This document shows positions 25,484 to 34,244 of a stretch of 64,000 nt of DNA, piece by piece. The translations under genes and the position numbers were made by a program. The notes below the pieces were generated by a model, which was given only the letters and a program-made list of their open reading frames with translations, did not search any database and was not told the DNA's origin. How positions within the stretch are numbered: the stretch's first letter is position 1; each line of letters begins with the position of its first letter. Location of the stretch: contig NZ_JACHYC010000007.1 of NCBI RefSeq assembly GCF_014192575.1, forward strand, positions 310,001-374,000, given 5' to 3'. This DNA is from Variovorax sp. Sphag1AA. GTDB lineage: Bacteria; Pseudomonadota; Gammaproteobacteria; Burkholderiales; Burkholderiaceae_C.

Positions 25484-25696
25484 CGACCGGCTGGAGCTTT
25501 CGGGAATGCTGAAGGCAGGGAGGTTCTGGAGCCTGCTGACGCTGCACGCAACCAGCTTCTTTAGAGGTGACCGCCGGTACTCGCTCGCCTGATTGGCTTC
25601 GTCAAGACGATTGCGAGGGAGTACGAGGTCTTGGCTTCAATCGCTCCCCCAACGGAGAGACGCGCGGTTCTCCGAACGGCCTACACCGGCTGCTTG

Positions 25697-25718
25697 CTGA
25701 TTGAGTCGACTCAATCAG
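25697..25718. repeat. Perfect 22-bp palindrome
   Basis: CTGATTGAGTC followed by GACTCAATCAG, a perfect 11+11 palindrome with no loop. It overlaps the stop codon of the Bug gene at 25715-26689 (minus strand). Without a T tract it is not a typical intrinsic terminator on either strand; it could be a protein-binding site. Confidence 0.7.
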
Positions 25719-26689
25719 TCGGCTCTAGCGCCGGTCTCCTTGATGACCTGGGCCATGCGCGGAATCTCGGCCCGTATGTACTTTCCGAGTTGCTCCGCGT
25801 TCATGGGTGCGGGCACGCCGCCCAAAGTGGCGAGGCGGTCGCTCATTTGGCGCGATTCGGCCACCTGTAAGCTGGCGGCGCTGAGCCGGCTGACGATCTC
25901 GGGCGGCATCCGAGCCGGTCCGACCAAGGCATACCAAGCGGAAAAGTCAAAGCCCGTCAATCTTGCCGCTTCGGCCACCGTCGGAACGTCGGGGAGCGAG
26001 GGCATGCGCTGAGCCGAGGTCACAGCCAGTGCGCGCAGCTTGCCACTATGTACGTATGGTGCAGTGGCAGTCACGCTGGCGATGATGATCGGGATTTGCC
26101 CACCGAGGGCATCGCTGAGCCCCGGGCCGTCGCCTTTGTAGGGAACATGGGTCATTCGGGTGCCGGTCTTGACCTTCAGATACTCGCCAGCCAAGTGCGA
26201 TGTGGTGCCATTGCCTCCCGAGGCAAAGCTATAGCGGTCTGGCTCGGCCTTCAGTAGCGCGATCAGATCCGCCAGCGTCTTTGCCGGAACAGCAGGGTGG
26301 ATGGCAATCACGTTGGGGACGAAGGCCAAGCGTGCGATCGGCGCGAGATCGCGGGCAGGGTCGTATGGCATGCTCTTGAACAAAGCCAAGTTGCCGGCGA
26401 GTGGCCCATTGGTGCCCAAGCCAATCGTGTACCCGTCGGGTGCGGCCTTGGCCACCATGTCGATGCCGATGTTGCCGCCGGCACCGCCTTTGTTGTCGAC
26501 GATGACTTGTTGCTTGAGTACTTCCGAGAGTAGGAGTGCGAAACCGCGACCCAATGCGTCTGTGGGTCCGCCGGCGGCGAACGGAACGATCAGCCGGATC
26601 GGTTTGGCAGGGAAATCCTGAGCGAATGCAAGGCGGGGCACTGCGACGGGGGCCGCGGAGAGTGCGGCGAGAAATTGGCGACGCTTCAT
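25715..26689 (-). CDS. Bug/TctC family periplasmic solute-binding protein
   Basis: A 324-residue Bug receptor with signal peptide MKRRQFLAALSAAPVAV ending at LAFAQ. The mature start QDFPAKPIRLIVPFAAGGPTDALGRGFA, KGGAGGNIGIDMVAKAAPDGYTIG and the HVPYKGDGPGLSDALGGQI loop are typical. It is the middle gene of a minus-strand group with a hotdog thioesterase (26749) and a further Bug protein (27202), suggesting uptake and CoA-ester processing of related acids. Confidence 0.92.
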   Translation of the reverse strand: MKRRQFLAALSAAPVAVPRLAFAQDFPAKPIRLIVPFAAGGPTDALGRGFALLLSEVLKQQVIVDNKGGAGGNIGIDMVAKAAPDGYTIGLGTNGPLAGNLALFKSMPYDPARDLAPIARLAFVPNVIAIHPAVPAKTLADLIALLKAEPDRYSFASGGNGTTSHLAGEYLKVKTGTRMTHVPYKGDGPGLSDALGGQIPIIIASVTATAPYVHSGKLRALAVTSAQRMPSLPDVPTVAEAARLTGFDFSAWYALVGPARMPPEIVSRLSAASLQVAESRQMSDRLATLGGVPAPMNAEQLGKYIRAEIPRMAQVIKETGARAD

Positions 26690-26748
26690 CTAGATTCTGT
26701 GGGTGTCGAGTTTGGAAACTGTGGTTGAGGTTCGATGCAATGGCACGG

Positions 26749-27159
26749 TCAGTTCCGTTCTGAAGCTGGAACGACGTACACGCCCTGTGCGGTGGCAACG
26801 AGCTCGTCGCCAACTGCGACGGAGACGTTGACGAAGTACATCGTTCTTCCCTTGCGAGTGACCTCGCCCCGGGCCTTCAAAGTGCGTGCATCGGCGAGGC
26901 GCGCTGCCTTCAGGAAACTGCAGCTGATTGACGCGGTGGGGCAAACCGGTGCTTTCCCACCATCGGTGCATGCCCACATCCCGGCGGTATCCAGCAGCGT
27001 CATGATCACGCCACCATGGACGGTGCCGAGGCGATTGCAGTGGTATTGCGCGAGCGGGAGCTCGAGTTCGGCCACACCTGATTCAGGCAAGTGGATCTTC
27101 AGGCCGAGCAGGGCTCCGAAGTCTGGGAAGTCATTGCGAACGTCTTGCGGTTCGGGCAT
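26749..27159 (-). CDS. PaaI-like hotdog thioesterase
   Basis: A 136-residue hotdog-fold protein with the thioesterase motif HGGVIMTLLDTAGMWA around residue 48 and the end YFVNVSVAVGDELVATAQGVYVV. PaaI-type enzymes hydrolyse aryl- or acyl-CoA esters and often act as release valves in catabolic pathways. An AGGAGAAAAC ribosome site precedes the ATG. It lies between two Bug genes and is probably cotranscribed with them. Confidence 0.85.
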   Translation of the reverse strand: MPEPQDVRNDFPDFGALLGLKIHLPESGVAELELPLAQYHCNRLGTVHGGVIMTLLDTAGMWACTDGGKAPVCPTASISCSFLKAARLADARTLKARGEVTRKGRTMYFVNVSVAVGDELVATAQGVYVVPASERN

Positions 27160-27201
27160 GTTTTCTCCTGTCGTGCCGTGCCATAGCGCTTGCTGTAGTG
27201 C

Positions 27202-28197
27202 TCAATCGACGGTGATGTTTGCCTTCCTGACGATGGCGCCCCAGCGTGCCGTCTCGTCGCGGATCGTTTTGGCCGCCTCGTCGGGGGTGCTGCCAACGGC
27301 TTCGATGCCGCGTGCGATCATGGACTTTTGGAACTGGGCATCCTTGCCAATAGCCATGAGTGCCTTGCTCAGGCGCGTGACGACTTCTGGGGGGACCTTT
27401 GCCGGTGCGAGCACGGCGTACCACCCGAACACCTCGAAATCCTTGACGCCGGTCTCGCGCAATGTGGGTACGTCCGGGAGTTGGGAATTTCGGGTCTTGT
27501 CGGCCACAGCGATCGCTCGCAGCTTGCCGCCCTGGATCAACGGAAGCGCACCACCAACGGTCGCGAAAATGCTGTCGATGCGGCCGCCGACCAGCTCTGT
27601 GAGAGCGGGGGCCTCGCCCTTGAAAGGCACGTGCAGCATCTTTGTGCCCGTAGCATCGTTCAGCATGACCATTGTCAGATGCGCTGTGGATGCGTTGCCC
27701 GCAGAACCGTATGTCAGTGCGAGGGGATTCTTGCGCGCCTGATCGATCAGTTGGTTCGCCGATTCGGAGGTGCGCGCTGGGTTGCCGACCAAGACCATTG
27801 AGAACTTGGCGATCAGCGAGATGGGTGTGAAGTCGCGTTGCGTGTCGTACGGAAGATTGGGGTACAGCGAGGCGTTGACGCTCGCCAGACCTTGACTGAG
27901 GAGGGCCAGGGTGTACCCGTCCGGGGGCGCCTTTGCGACGAAGTCCGTGCCGATGATGCCGCCTGCGCCGGCCCGGTTCTCGACGATGACGGGTTGACCG
28001 ACGCGATTGGATAGTTCCTGTGCAAGAGAGCGCGCCAGGATGTCAGTGAGGCCGCCGGCCGCGTAGGGCGCAACCAGTCGAATCGGTTTGTCGGGATAGG
28101 TGGCGTGCGCCTTCCCCATGGCCACTAGGCCGAAGGAAACCGCCAGGATGACGGCGCACAGGCGACTTAACACATTCATGTTTGATCTTTTGGACAT
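27202..28197 (-). CDS. Bug/TctC family periplasmic solute-binding protein
   Basis: A 331-residue Bug receptor. The signal peptide is LCAVILAVSFGLVAMGKAHA, followed by TYPDKPIRLVAPYAAGGLTDILARSLAQ, VIVENRAGAGGIIG and APPDGYTLALLS. The start may be at 28197 or at the second Met (28179); neither has a clear ribosome site. First gene of the Bug-thioesterase-Bug group. Confidence 0.92.
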   Translation of the reverse strand: MSKRSNMNVLSRLCAVILAVSFGLVAMGKAHATYPDKPIRLVAPYAAGGLTDILARSLAQELSNRVGQPVIVENRAGAGGIIGTDFVAKAPPDGYTLALLSQGLASVNASLYPNLPYDTQRDFTPISLIAKFSMVLVGNPARTSESANQLIDQARKNPLALTYGSAGNASTAHLTMVMLNDATGTKMLHVPFKGEAPALTELVGGRIDSIFATVGGALPLIQGGKLRAIAVADKTRNSQLPDVPTLRETGVKDFEVFGWYAVLAPAKVPPEVVTRLSKALMAIGKDAQFQKSMIARGIEAVGSTPDEAAKTIRDETARWGAIVRKANITVD

Positions 28198-28617
28198 CGT
28201 TCGACCACAAGGGTCATATCACTCAGCCTCGTCCACTGGCGGCTGAAGGCGAGCCGCGAATCAGATGACAGGAAAGGACTCTCTGTCGGGCAAGTGATAT
28301 GCCAGGTGCGCAGTCTCAAAGTTTGTCAGCCGCAATTAGGGTTGGGCGACAGTCTTTCAATTCGCCTCACGCGACAGCCGGCCCCCTGTCTTTCGCACGC
28401 ACACAGCTATTCGCGCAATGTGCTTATGGCGGACACGGCGTTGATGGTTCGCCGCGGATCAAGCGAGCCGACCCACCACCTGAACGGATGCGACGTACGT
28501 GGATGTCCTAAAAAATCTTTTAACTGTCTGTGAATTGCGCCCGAAGCAGTGCGTGGGCAATGATCTCTCGCGAAGCGCACTTGATGGGAAGTACGCACGT
28601 TCGATCAAAAGGAATGT
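28198..28617. other. Intergenic stretch without a recognised gene
   Basis: About 420 bases of lower coding character between the minus-strand Bug group and the truncated SDR. Only short overlapping frames without domains are seen. It presumably carries the two divergent promoters, but no convincing -10/-35 pair is named. Confidence 0.4.
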
Positions 28618-29135
28618 ATGGGACCTAATGAAGCGGGAGGCACGGACCAAGCCTTGGCAGGAGTAGCACTGGTCACCGGGGCAGCCAGAGGCTTAGGCTT
28701 GGCGATTGCAAAGGCCATGGCGAACACCGGTCAGAAGGTCGTGCTGAATGACATTGATGCCGACGCGCTTGAAGTCGCAGCTCGGGGCCTTCGAGAAGAT
28801 GGGCATGCAGTTCTGACGGTTCCGGGGAATGTCGCGGTCGTCGAAGACTGCCGAAGAATCCTTGAAGGTACTTTGGCCAAATTTGGACGGCTCGACACGC
28901 TGGTCAACAACGCTGGCGGCAGTGCTCATACTGCCTTGAAGATCGAGGATGTCACGGAGGATGAGTACGACCGAGTGATGGACTGGAATGTCCGCGGCAC
29001 CTTCTTCTTGACCAAAGCCGCCCTGCCCGCCCTCAAGTCGGCGAAGGGGTCGATTGTCAATATGTCCTCCATCACCGGGCGAACGGGGAACGCATATTGG
29101 AGTCCTCAATACAGCGCGGCAAAGGCGGCGGTTAC
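28618..29135 (+). pseudogene. SDR dehydrogenase, 3'-truncated
   Basis: The first ~173 codons of a short-chain dehydrogenase: TGAARGLGLAIA near residue 20, NNAGG near residue 97, and the catalytic YSAAKAAVTG. Immediately after that the reading changes to unrelated sequence; the remaining ~70 residues of an SDR, including the substrate loop, are missing. The frame then stops at 29160. The junction is with a polysaccharide deacetylase fragment. Confidence 0.8.
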
Positions 29136-29845
29136 GGGTGGGTGTTTGGAACCTTCTTGACGTGCTCGATGAGTTCTCCATGCCTGCGGCGCACAACACC
29201 AGTTCGATGTTGTATGAGTGCTGCCCCGAAATCATGCGCCGCATCCGAGAGCGTGGCGATGAGGTTGTTGCGCACGGAAGAACCCAGTCCGAGCGACAAG
29301 CTGGCAAGTGGGAAGTGGATGAGGCAAATCTCATTCGCCAAGTCACTTGCACGATCGCGGAACATGAGGGCAGTCCCCCAACGGGTTGGATGGGCCCGGG
29401 CCTGTCGCAAACTCCCGTAACAATCGACTTGCTCAAGGAGGCGGGATACCAATACGTCATGGACTGGTACTGCGATGACCAGCCATTCTGGCTCGACACC
29501 CGAAGTGGGCCAATTTTGTCAATGCCCTATCCACTCGAGGTCAACGACGGAATCGTGGTTTTGCTTCGACATCAGTCTGCTCAGGATTACGCAGACATGG
29601 TGGTTGACCAGTTTGAGGAAATGTTGTGTCAGTGCGAGGCGCAACCGCTGGTCTTCGCGATTTCGGTGCACGCTCACGTAATGGGACATCCCTTCCGAAT
29701 CAAACTGCTTCGAGAGGCGCTCCGACATATCGCAAATCATCCCGAGCTTGAGAAAGTCTGGTATGCACATCCTAGATCGATAGCAAAGCACGTCATGACG
29801 CTTCCTCGTGGAACGCTTCCCCCTTTATCGACGAGGGTTCGCTAA
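29135..29845 (+). pseudogene. Polysaccharide deacetylase (PuuE-like) 5'-truncated fragment
   Basis: In the frame open from 29054, protein homology starts at RVGVWNLLDVLDEFSMPAAHNTSS and continues CCPEIMRRIRERGDEVVAHGRTQSER, WMGPGLSQTPVTIDLLKEAGYQYVMDW and VHAHVMGHPFRIKLLREALRHI, typical of the NodB-homology group that includes PuuE-type allantoinases. The N-terminal ~90 residues with the first catalytic Asp are missing because the SDR fragment replaces them. Residual GDEVVAHGRT and the HAHVMGHPFR motif are intact, but the protein is very unlikely to be active. Confidence 0.75.
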
Positions 29846-30024
29846 TACACGTCTACGCGGATTGGATCTCCCCCGCAAGGACGCTCTACCTTGTGATGCC
29901 GAAGACGCGTGTCGGCTCTGCCAAGGTCAAGGTCTTTGCCAACTTTCTGCTCGATGTTATCGGTGGAAAGAGGGCGGCAGACACAAAGTCTGTGATTAGC
30001 GTAAAGCCGCTTGGAAAACGTTAG
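29824..30024 (+). pseudogene. LysR regulator C-terminal fragment
   Basis: In the frame read from 29824, FIDEGSLIHVYADWISPARTLYLVMPKTR followed by KVKVFANFLLDVI matches the last ~60 residues of LysR effector domains and ends at a stop at 30024. Everything upstream belongs to the deacetylase fragment, so only the tail of this LysR gene survived. Third piece of the fused debris in this stretch. Confidence 0.65.
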
Positions 30025-30040
30025 CCATATGGCTTACCTT

Positions 30041-31330
30041 TCACTGCTGCGCGGCTTGAGGCGGACACAATGAAGACCTGCCTTTGATACCGAGGGGGCA
30101 GGAGGGGGACGCCATACGTCCGGGGCTGCTGCACGTTACGAGGAGGTATCCCGCGTGGACCGCCGGTTCGTCACTGGAAGCGAGTGAATTGGTCAAAACT
30201 CGCAACCGCACCCCGTTAGCCCGGTTCTCTCGCATCGATTCAATGCCGATCTTTCCGGGCACGTAGTATGGGGAAACAGTAAATACCTCGAAGGTGGATG
30301 CCAGGCCAGCGACGCCAATGAACGCACGCACAGTGCCACGACGGTCGCCGACGCGCGTGCCCGAGAGCTTGTCCACGGGATCAGCGACAACCTCTGCGTC
30401 CGCACCAGTGAGATTCAGGGAGCCAGTGCGCAACTCATCCGGCGCGGTCGCGTACACCTGCAAATGCTCGAGGACTCCGTGATCAGGAGGCAGTGAACCA
30501 ATTTTTTCCACCGCGCGATCAAATGCACTTCGCCGGGCAGAGGCCTCACCGCTTGGCGCAACGATGCCATCGATAGGCCACGCGTACTCGCTGTTCCAAT
30601 ATTCGTCAAAGGACGCAGACATCTGTTGAACTGCAACGCCGGCAGCGAGCGCATCAAGGTCGATGAAATTCTCACCGTCTTCTGCGCGCATAAAGTAAGA
30701 GTCTCCGATGTTCCGACCCCCGATCACGGCGAGGACGTTATCGGCCACCAGCAATTTGTTGTGCATGCGGTGGTTCACGCGGTCCAATGCAAACATCGAT
30801 GAGAGAAGTTTCGACTCCCGTGAGCCGCGCAGCCCGGTGAACGGATTGATCAAACGGACCTCCACGCCCCTGAAGGCGGCCAAGTTCGAAAGCAGCAGTT
30901 CAGCCGAGTCCGTGTGTAGATCGTCGATCAGGATTCGAACACGCACTCCACGTCCAGCCGCATCCCGCAGCGCCTTCAACAGCAATGTGCCTGAGGCATC
31001 ACCCTGCAGTACGAAGGTCTGCAAGTCGACGGAAGCCTCAGCCTGCGATACAAGCTCGATCAACGTCTGATACGCCCCTGATGCGACCGGCAGCAACTTG
31101 AACGCGGAGGCATACTGTATCTTCGCCAACGCCTTTTTCGCCGTCCAGGCGAGGCGCGTGTCGCTTGGAACCGCCGTCGAGAAGGATGCGGGTCGGTGAA
31201 CCGAAGCAGCGTTGGGAAGACTGGCACACCCCGTTAACCCGATAGATGCGGCCCAGACGAAAAGAAGCACGGCAACCTTCCGAAATACTCTTCCAGTCTC
31301 GCCTCGATTTGCGATCTCACAGTCACCCAT
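30041..31330 (-). pseudogene. Phospholipase D/cardiolipin synthase-like lipoprotein, C-terminal half lost
   Basis: An N-terminal lipoprotein signal (FVWAASIGLTGCAS) and one HKD domain with HNKLLVADN and GGRNIGDSYF are intact. The reading reaches VLTNSLASSDEPAVHAGYL, the region just before the second HKD domain, then runs into unrelated codons and stops. The missing second half is found on the opposite strand at 31768-32202. PLD-family enzymes need both HKD motifs, so this gene product should be inactive. The ATG at 31330 is preferred to 31432 because of the lipoprotein signal. Confidence 0.7.
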
Positions 31331-31767
31331 TCCCGCGATGATCTCGGGCGGTCTCGATACCGTCAAGCGCGCGACTCCTCGAGGCTGTTCATGCTTCCTC
31401 CCCAACTCGCGGATTCCCCGACGGGAAGACATCTGAAGGTGGGCAACCCGCTATCCAGCCGCGTCGCGCGACTATCCACGATGCTCCAACCACCACCGAA
31501 GCGAGCGACCCAAGAAGGTTTGCGAACACAAGGTGCGACAAAGCTTGGATTGGGAACATCCGCGACCTTGCGCGGCGGGATCCTTTAGAACGGTGTGACG
31601 GTCAGGGAACGACAGGAGGATCTAATGCTGTAAAGCGACTCGGGAGGTTGGCATGCCGTCGGACCGCGCGAACGGCGAGTATCGACCTTCGCGAGATTGA
31701 CCGGGAAAGTTTCGTGATGCTCGGGTCGCCGGTCAATCACGACGGCGTCATAGCGATGTCCAGCCGA

Positions 31768-32202
31768 TCGGGATATCTCGAGTACCGGCGGGACATGGTC
31801 GAGATGGGGGTGGATCTGTACGAACTGAGCCCGACGCTTGCCCGGAGTGAACGGCGGCTAGGACAGTTTGGCACGACCTACGCAGCCCTTCACATGAAGA
31901 CAATTGTCTTTGATCGCAAGTCGGTTTTCCTCGGGTCCATGAACCTCGATGGTCGGTCCGAACAGTACAACACTGAAGTGGGTGTGATGATCCGAAGCGA
32001 AGCGCTGGCTCGCGAGATCATTTCATTGATGGATTTTGAATCAAGTTCTTACAGGGTAGTTGTTGGTCCCGAGGGGCAGTTGAAGTGGGTGAATCGAAGA
32101 GCGGGGCACAACTCAATCTACCTCAGCGAGCCTGAGGCCGAGATCAACCGAAAGATTGGTGCAGCGCTGTTGGGACTGCTGATCCCCCACGACTGGCTGT
32201 GA
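31768..32202 (+). pseudogene. Phospholipase D/cardiolipin synthase-like C-terminal half
   Basis: From about SGYLEYRRDMVEMGVDLYELSPT the frame matches the second half of ClsC-type PLD proteins, with the second HKD motif HMKTIVFDRKSVFLGSMNLDGRS and the usual end ALLGLLIPHDWL. It has no N-terminal domain or lipoprotein signal; the frame opens at a TTG (31648) in unrelated sequence. It complements the half on the minus strand at 30041-31330 almost exactly, with a junction near the GYL residues in both. Confidence 0.7.
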
Positions 32203-32282
32203 GTCTTGTGCGCTGCTCGCTCTGCGGCGCTGAAAGCACCGAAGAGGCCGCTCTTGGCGGTGATGCGCCGGCGTTCTGTCCC

Positions 32283-33890
32283 TCAGCCTTCGCCGATCGC
32301 CGGTACATAGCGAGGGTAGGCCTCAAAGGCAGACCGTTCTTCGGGCAACGGATCGGTATCGAGAAAGGTTTTGCTGTCGAAGACCATGGTGGAACGCTCT
32401 GGAAGAGAGTAGGGGCGCCAATACGGAAGGGATGAGTGGTTGGGATTGCCGCGGTGCGCGAAGGCAACCCAGGCTTCCGACATTTCTTCCTGCAACACGT
32501 ATCGGTCTGGTTCGCTGCCTGTGATGCCGCCAGGGATGTCGATATTCGCAAAGGCAAACGGTATGCAGAGCGTGTGCGGGCTGCGCAAGAGCCCGTCGCG
32601 AACTGGCGTCTTCCACTTGAGCAGATAGACATGGACGGAGCTCCCGCCATGCTGGATCTGACGTTCTGCGAGGCCCAAGACGGTCCGCCGGTACCGGAGG
32701 TCGCCGAGAACCTGACAGTACGTGTCTCCTGGTGTGTCCGCGGGTCTGCTCCGGTGATAAACGTTCATCAGACCTTGGGCCTCTGGAGTCGAAACACGAA
32801 GCACTCGCGCGGTGTCCGAAAGCGCTTCGCTCGCGCTTTCCTGGAAGATGGCCGGGGTGCCCGAGAAAAGCAATCTCTGCTCGTTCTCGCACCAGCCCGT
32901 CATCAGAGGCACCTTGCTTGAGAGCCGCACCGCAGGCTCTTCGAACGGTTGGCATGGCAGCGCGCGGCCGTCAACGACAGGGCGATAGTTGTCTATGCGA
33001 CCGGCGGATCGTCTGGCTGAGAGCATGGCCGACACCAGCACCGCTGCGGGGATTTCGTGCAGCATCGCCAAACGCCGTCGATCCAGGCCTAGCTCCGCCA
33101 GGAAGTAGTACGTGTTCCGTTCAGCTTCATCAATGGTCGCTTGCCTCAGTGCTGAAGAGGAACTTTGAATGATTGCCTTGTGAAAAAGTCCATGTGCCGA
33201 TGGCATGGCCATCAACACGGCTACCTTGGATCCTCCACCGGATTGACCAAAAATCGTCACGTTGCCCGGGTCTCCGCCGAACTGCGATATGTTGTCTCGC
33301 ACCCATCTCAGCGCCGTGACGATATCGAGCATTCCGACGTTGCCGGCATCGATGTACTTTCCTCCGTCAGCATTGCCCAAATAAAGGTGGCCGAATAGGT
33401 TGAGCCGATGATTCAAGGAAACGATGACGACGCCCTTTCGCGCGAGGTTCGCGCCGTTCACAAAGGGCGCCCCGGCAGAGCCCCCCCTGAAAGCGCCACC
33501 GTGCAAATACACCATCACGGGAAGGCGATGGCCCGCGCTCGCAATGGAAGGCGTGAAGATGTTGAGTGCCAGGCAGTCCTCAGACATCGGGCTAGGGTCT
33601 ATGAACGACGCAAAGCTCGAACCGCTTTCGCGGCTGTCTTGCGGCGAGCGATGCCCAAAGTCAAGCGCGTCACGGATACCCGGCCACGCTATGGGCTTCG
33701 CCGGCTGGAACCGATTGGCCCCTCCCGTGTCAGCACCGTACGGCACGCCTTTGAAGGTATAGATCTCTTCCTGAAGAACACCGCGAACGGTGCCACACGT
33801 CGTATCGACAATGGGTTCGGACGAGCCGAAGCGAGTTGTAGTGCGACCCGTTTTCGGAGTCCCGCGGATGGCTGAAGCACTGGTCTTCAT
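32283..33890 (-). CDS. Carboxylesterase type B
   Basis: A 535-residue alpha/beta-hydrolase of the carboxylesterase/cholinesterase family. The nucleophile elbow is FGQSGGGSK, the oxyanion hole HGGAF is in VYLHGGAFRGGS, the N-terminal GTVRG and FKGVPYGA and EDCLALNIFTP are typical, and SPHTLCIPFAF contains the likely catalytic His. Hydrolyses carboxylic esters. No signal peptide is evident. The frame is open to a TTG at 33911; the ATG at 33890 is preferred. The neighbour upstream on the same strand is the MmgE/PrpD gene 355 bases away. Confidence 0.88.
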   Translation of the reverse strand: MKTSASAIRGTPKTGRTTTRFGSSEPIVDTTCGTVRGVLQEEIYTFKGVPYGADTGGANRFQPAKPIAWPGIRDALDFGHRSPQDSRESGSSFASFIDPSPMSEDCLALNIFTPSIASAGHRLPVMVYLHGGAFRGGSAGAPFVNGANLARKGVVIVSLNHRLNLFGHLYLGNADGGKYIDAGNVGMLDIVTALRWVRDNISQFGGDPGNVTIFGQSGGGSKVAVLMAMPSAHGLFHKAIIQSSSSALRQATIDEAERNTYYFLAELGLDRRRLAMLHEIPAAVLVSAMLSARRSAGRIDNYRPVVDGRALPCQPFEEPAVRLSSKVPLMTGWCENEQRLLFSGTPAIFQESASEALSDTARVLRVSTPEAQGLMNVYHRSRPADTPGDTYCQVLGDLRYRRTVLGLAERQIQHGGSSVHVYLLKWKTPVRDGLLRSPHTLCIPFAFANIDIPGGITGSEPDRYVLQEEMSEAWVAFAHRGNPNHSSLPYWRPYSLPERSTMVFDSKTFLDTDPLPEERSAFEAYPRYVPAIGEG

Positions 33891-34244
33891 CTGTGGATTA
33901 GCCTCGCGCAACGCGAATCCTCAGGCTGGGAACGGCTTTGCTTTGGGCCGGGCGCTGCAATGTGCACTTGAAAACGGATCGCATGTCATCCTCGTGGTCA
34001 TCTCTGAAATGGAGAACATCGTGTCTCGCTGAGCCTGCCTTGTCGAGCGCGACTTCGTTGGAGTGCTCATACCGGACGGAATGTCTACCGTCGTGCTGGC
34101 ATTCGCAAGAAGTCCGACGTCTACCTCTGCGATAGGAAGCGCTGTCAGCATTGCTCGAATTCCTCGAGTTGCAGCATTGACTCCGCAATTCTGTGTATGT
34201 CCGGCACCTTGCCGTCATAGCGGTCGAAGTACGGAAGCGCGCAG
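33891..34244. other. Gap without a recognised gene
   Basis: About 350 bases between the esterase and the MmgE/PrpD gene. Frames on both strands are short and show no domain. Probably promoter region of the esterase plus decayed DNA. Confidence 0.35.
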
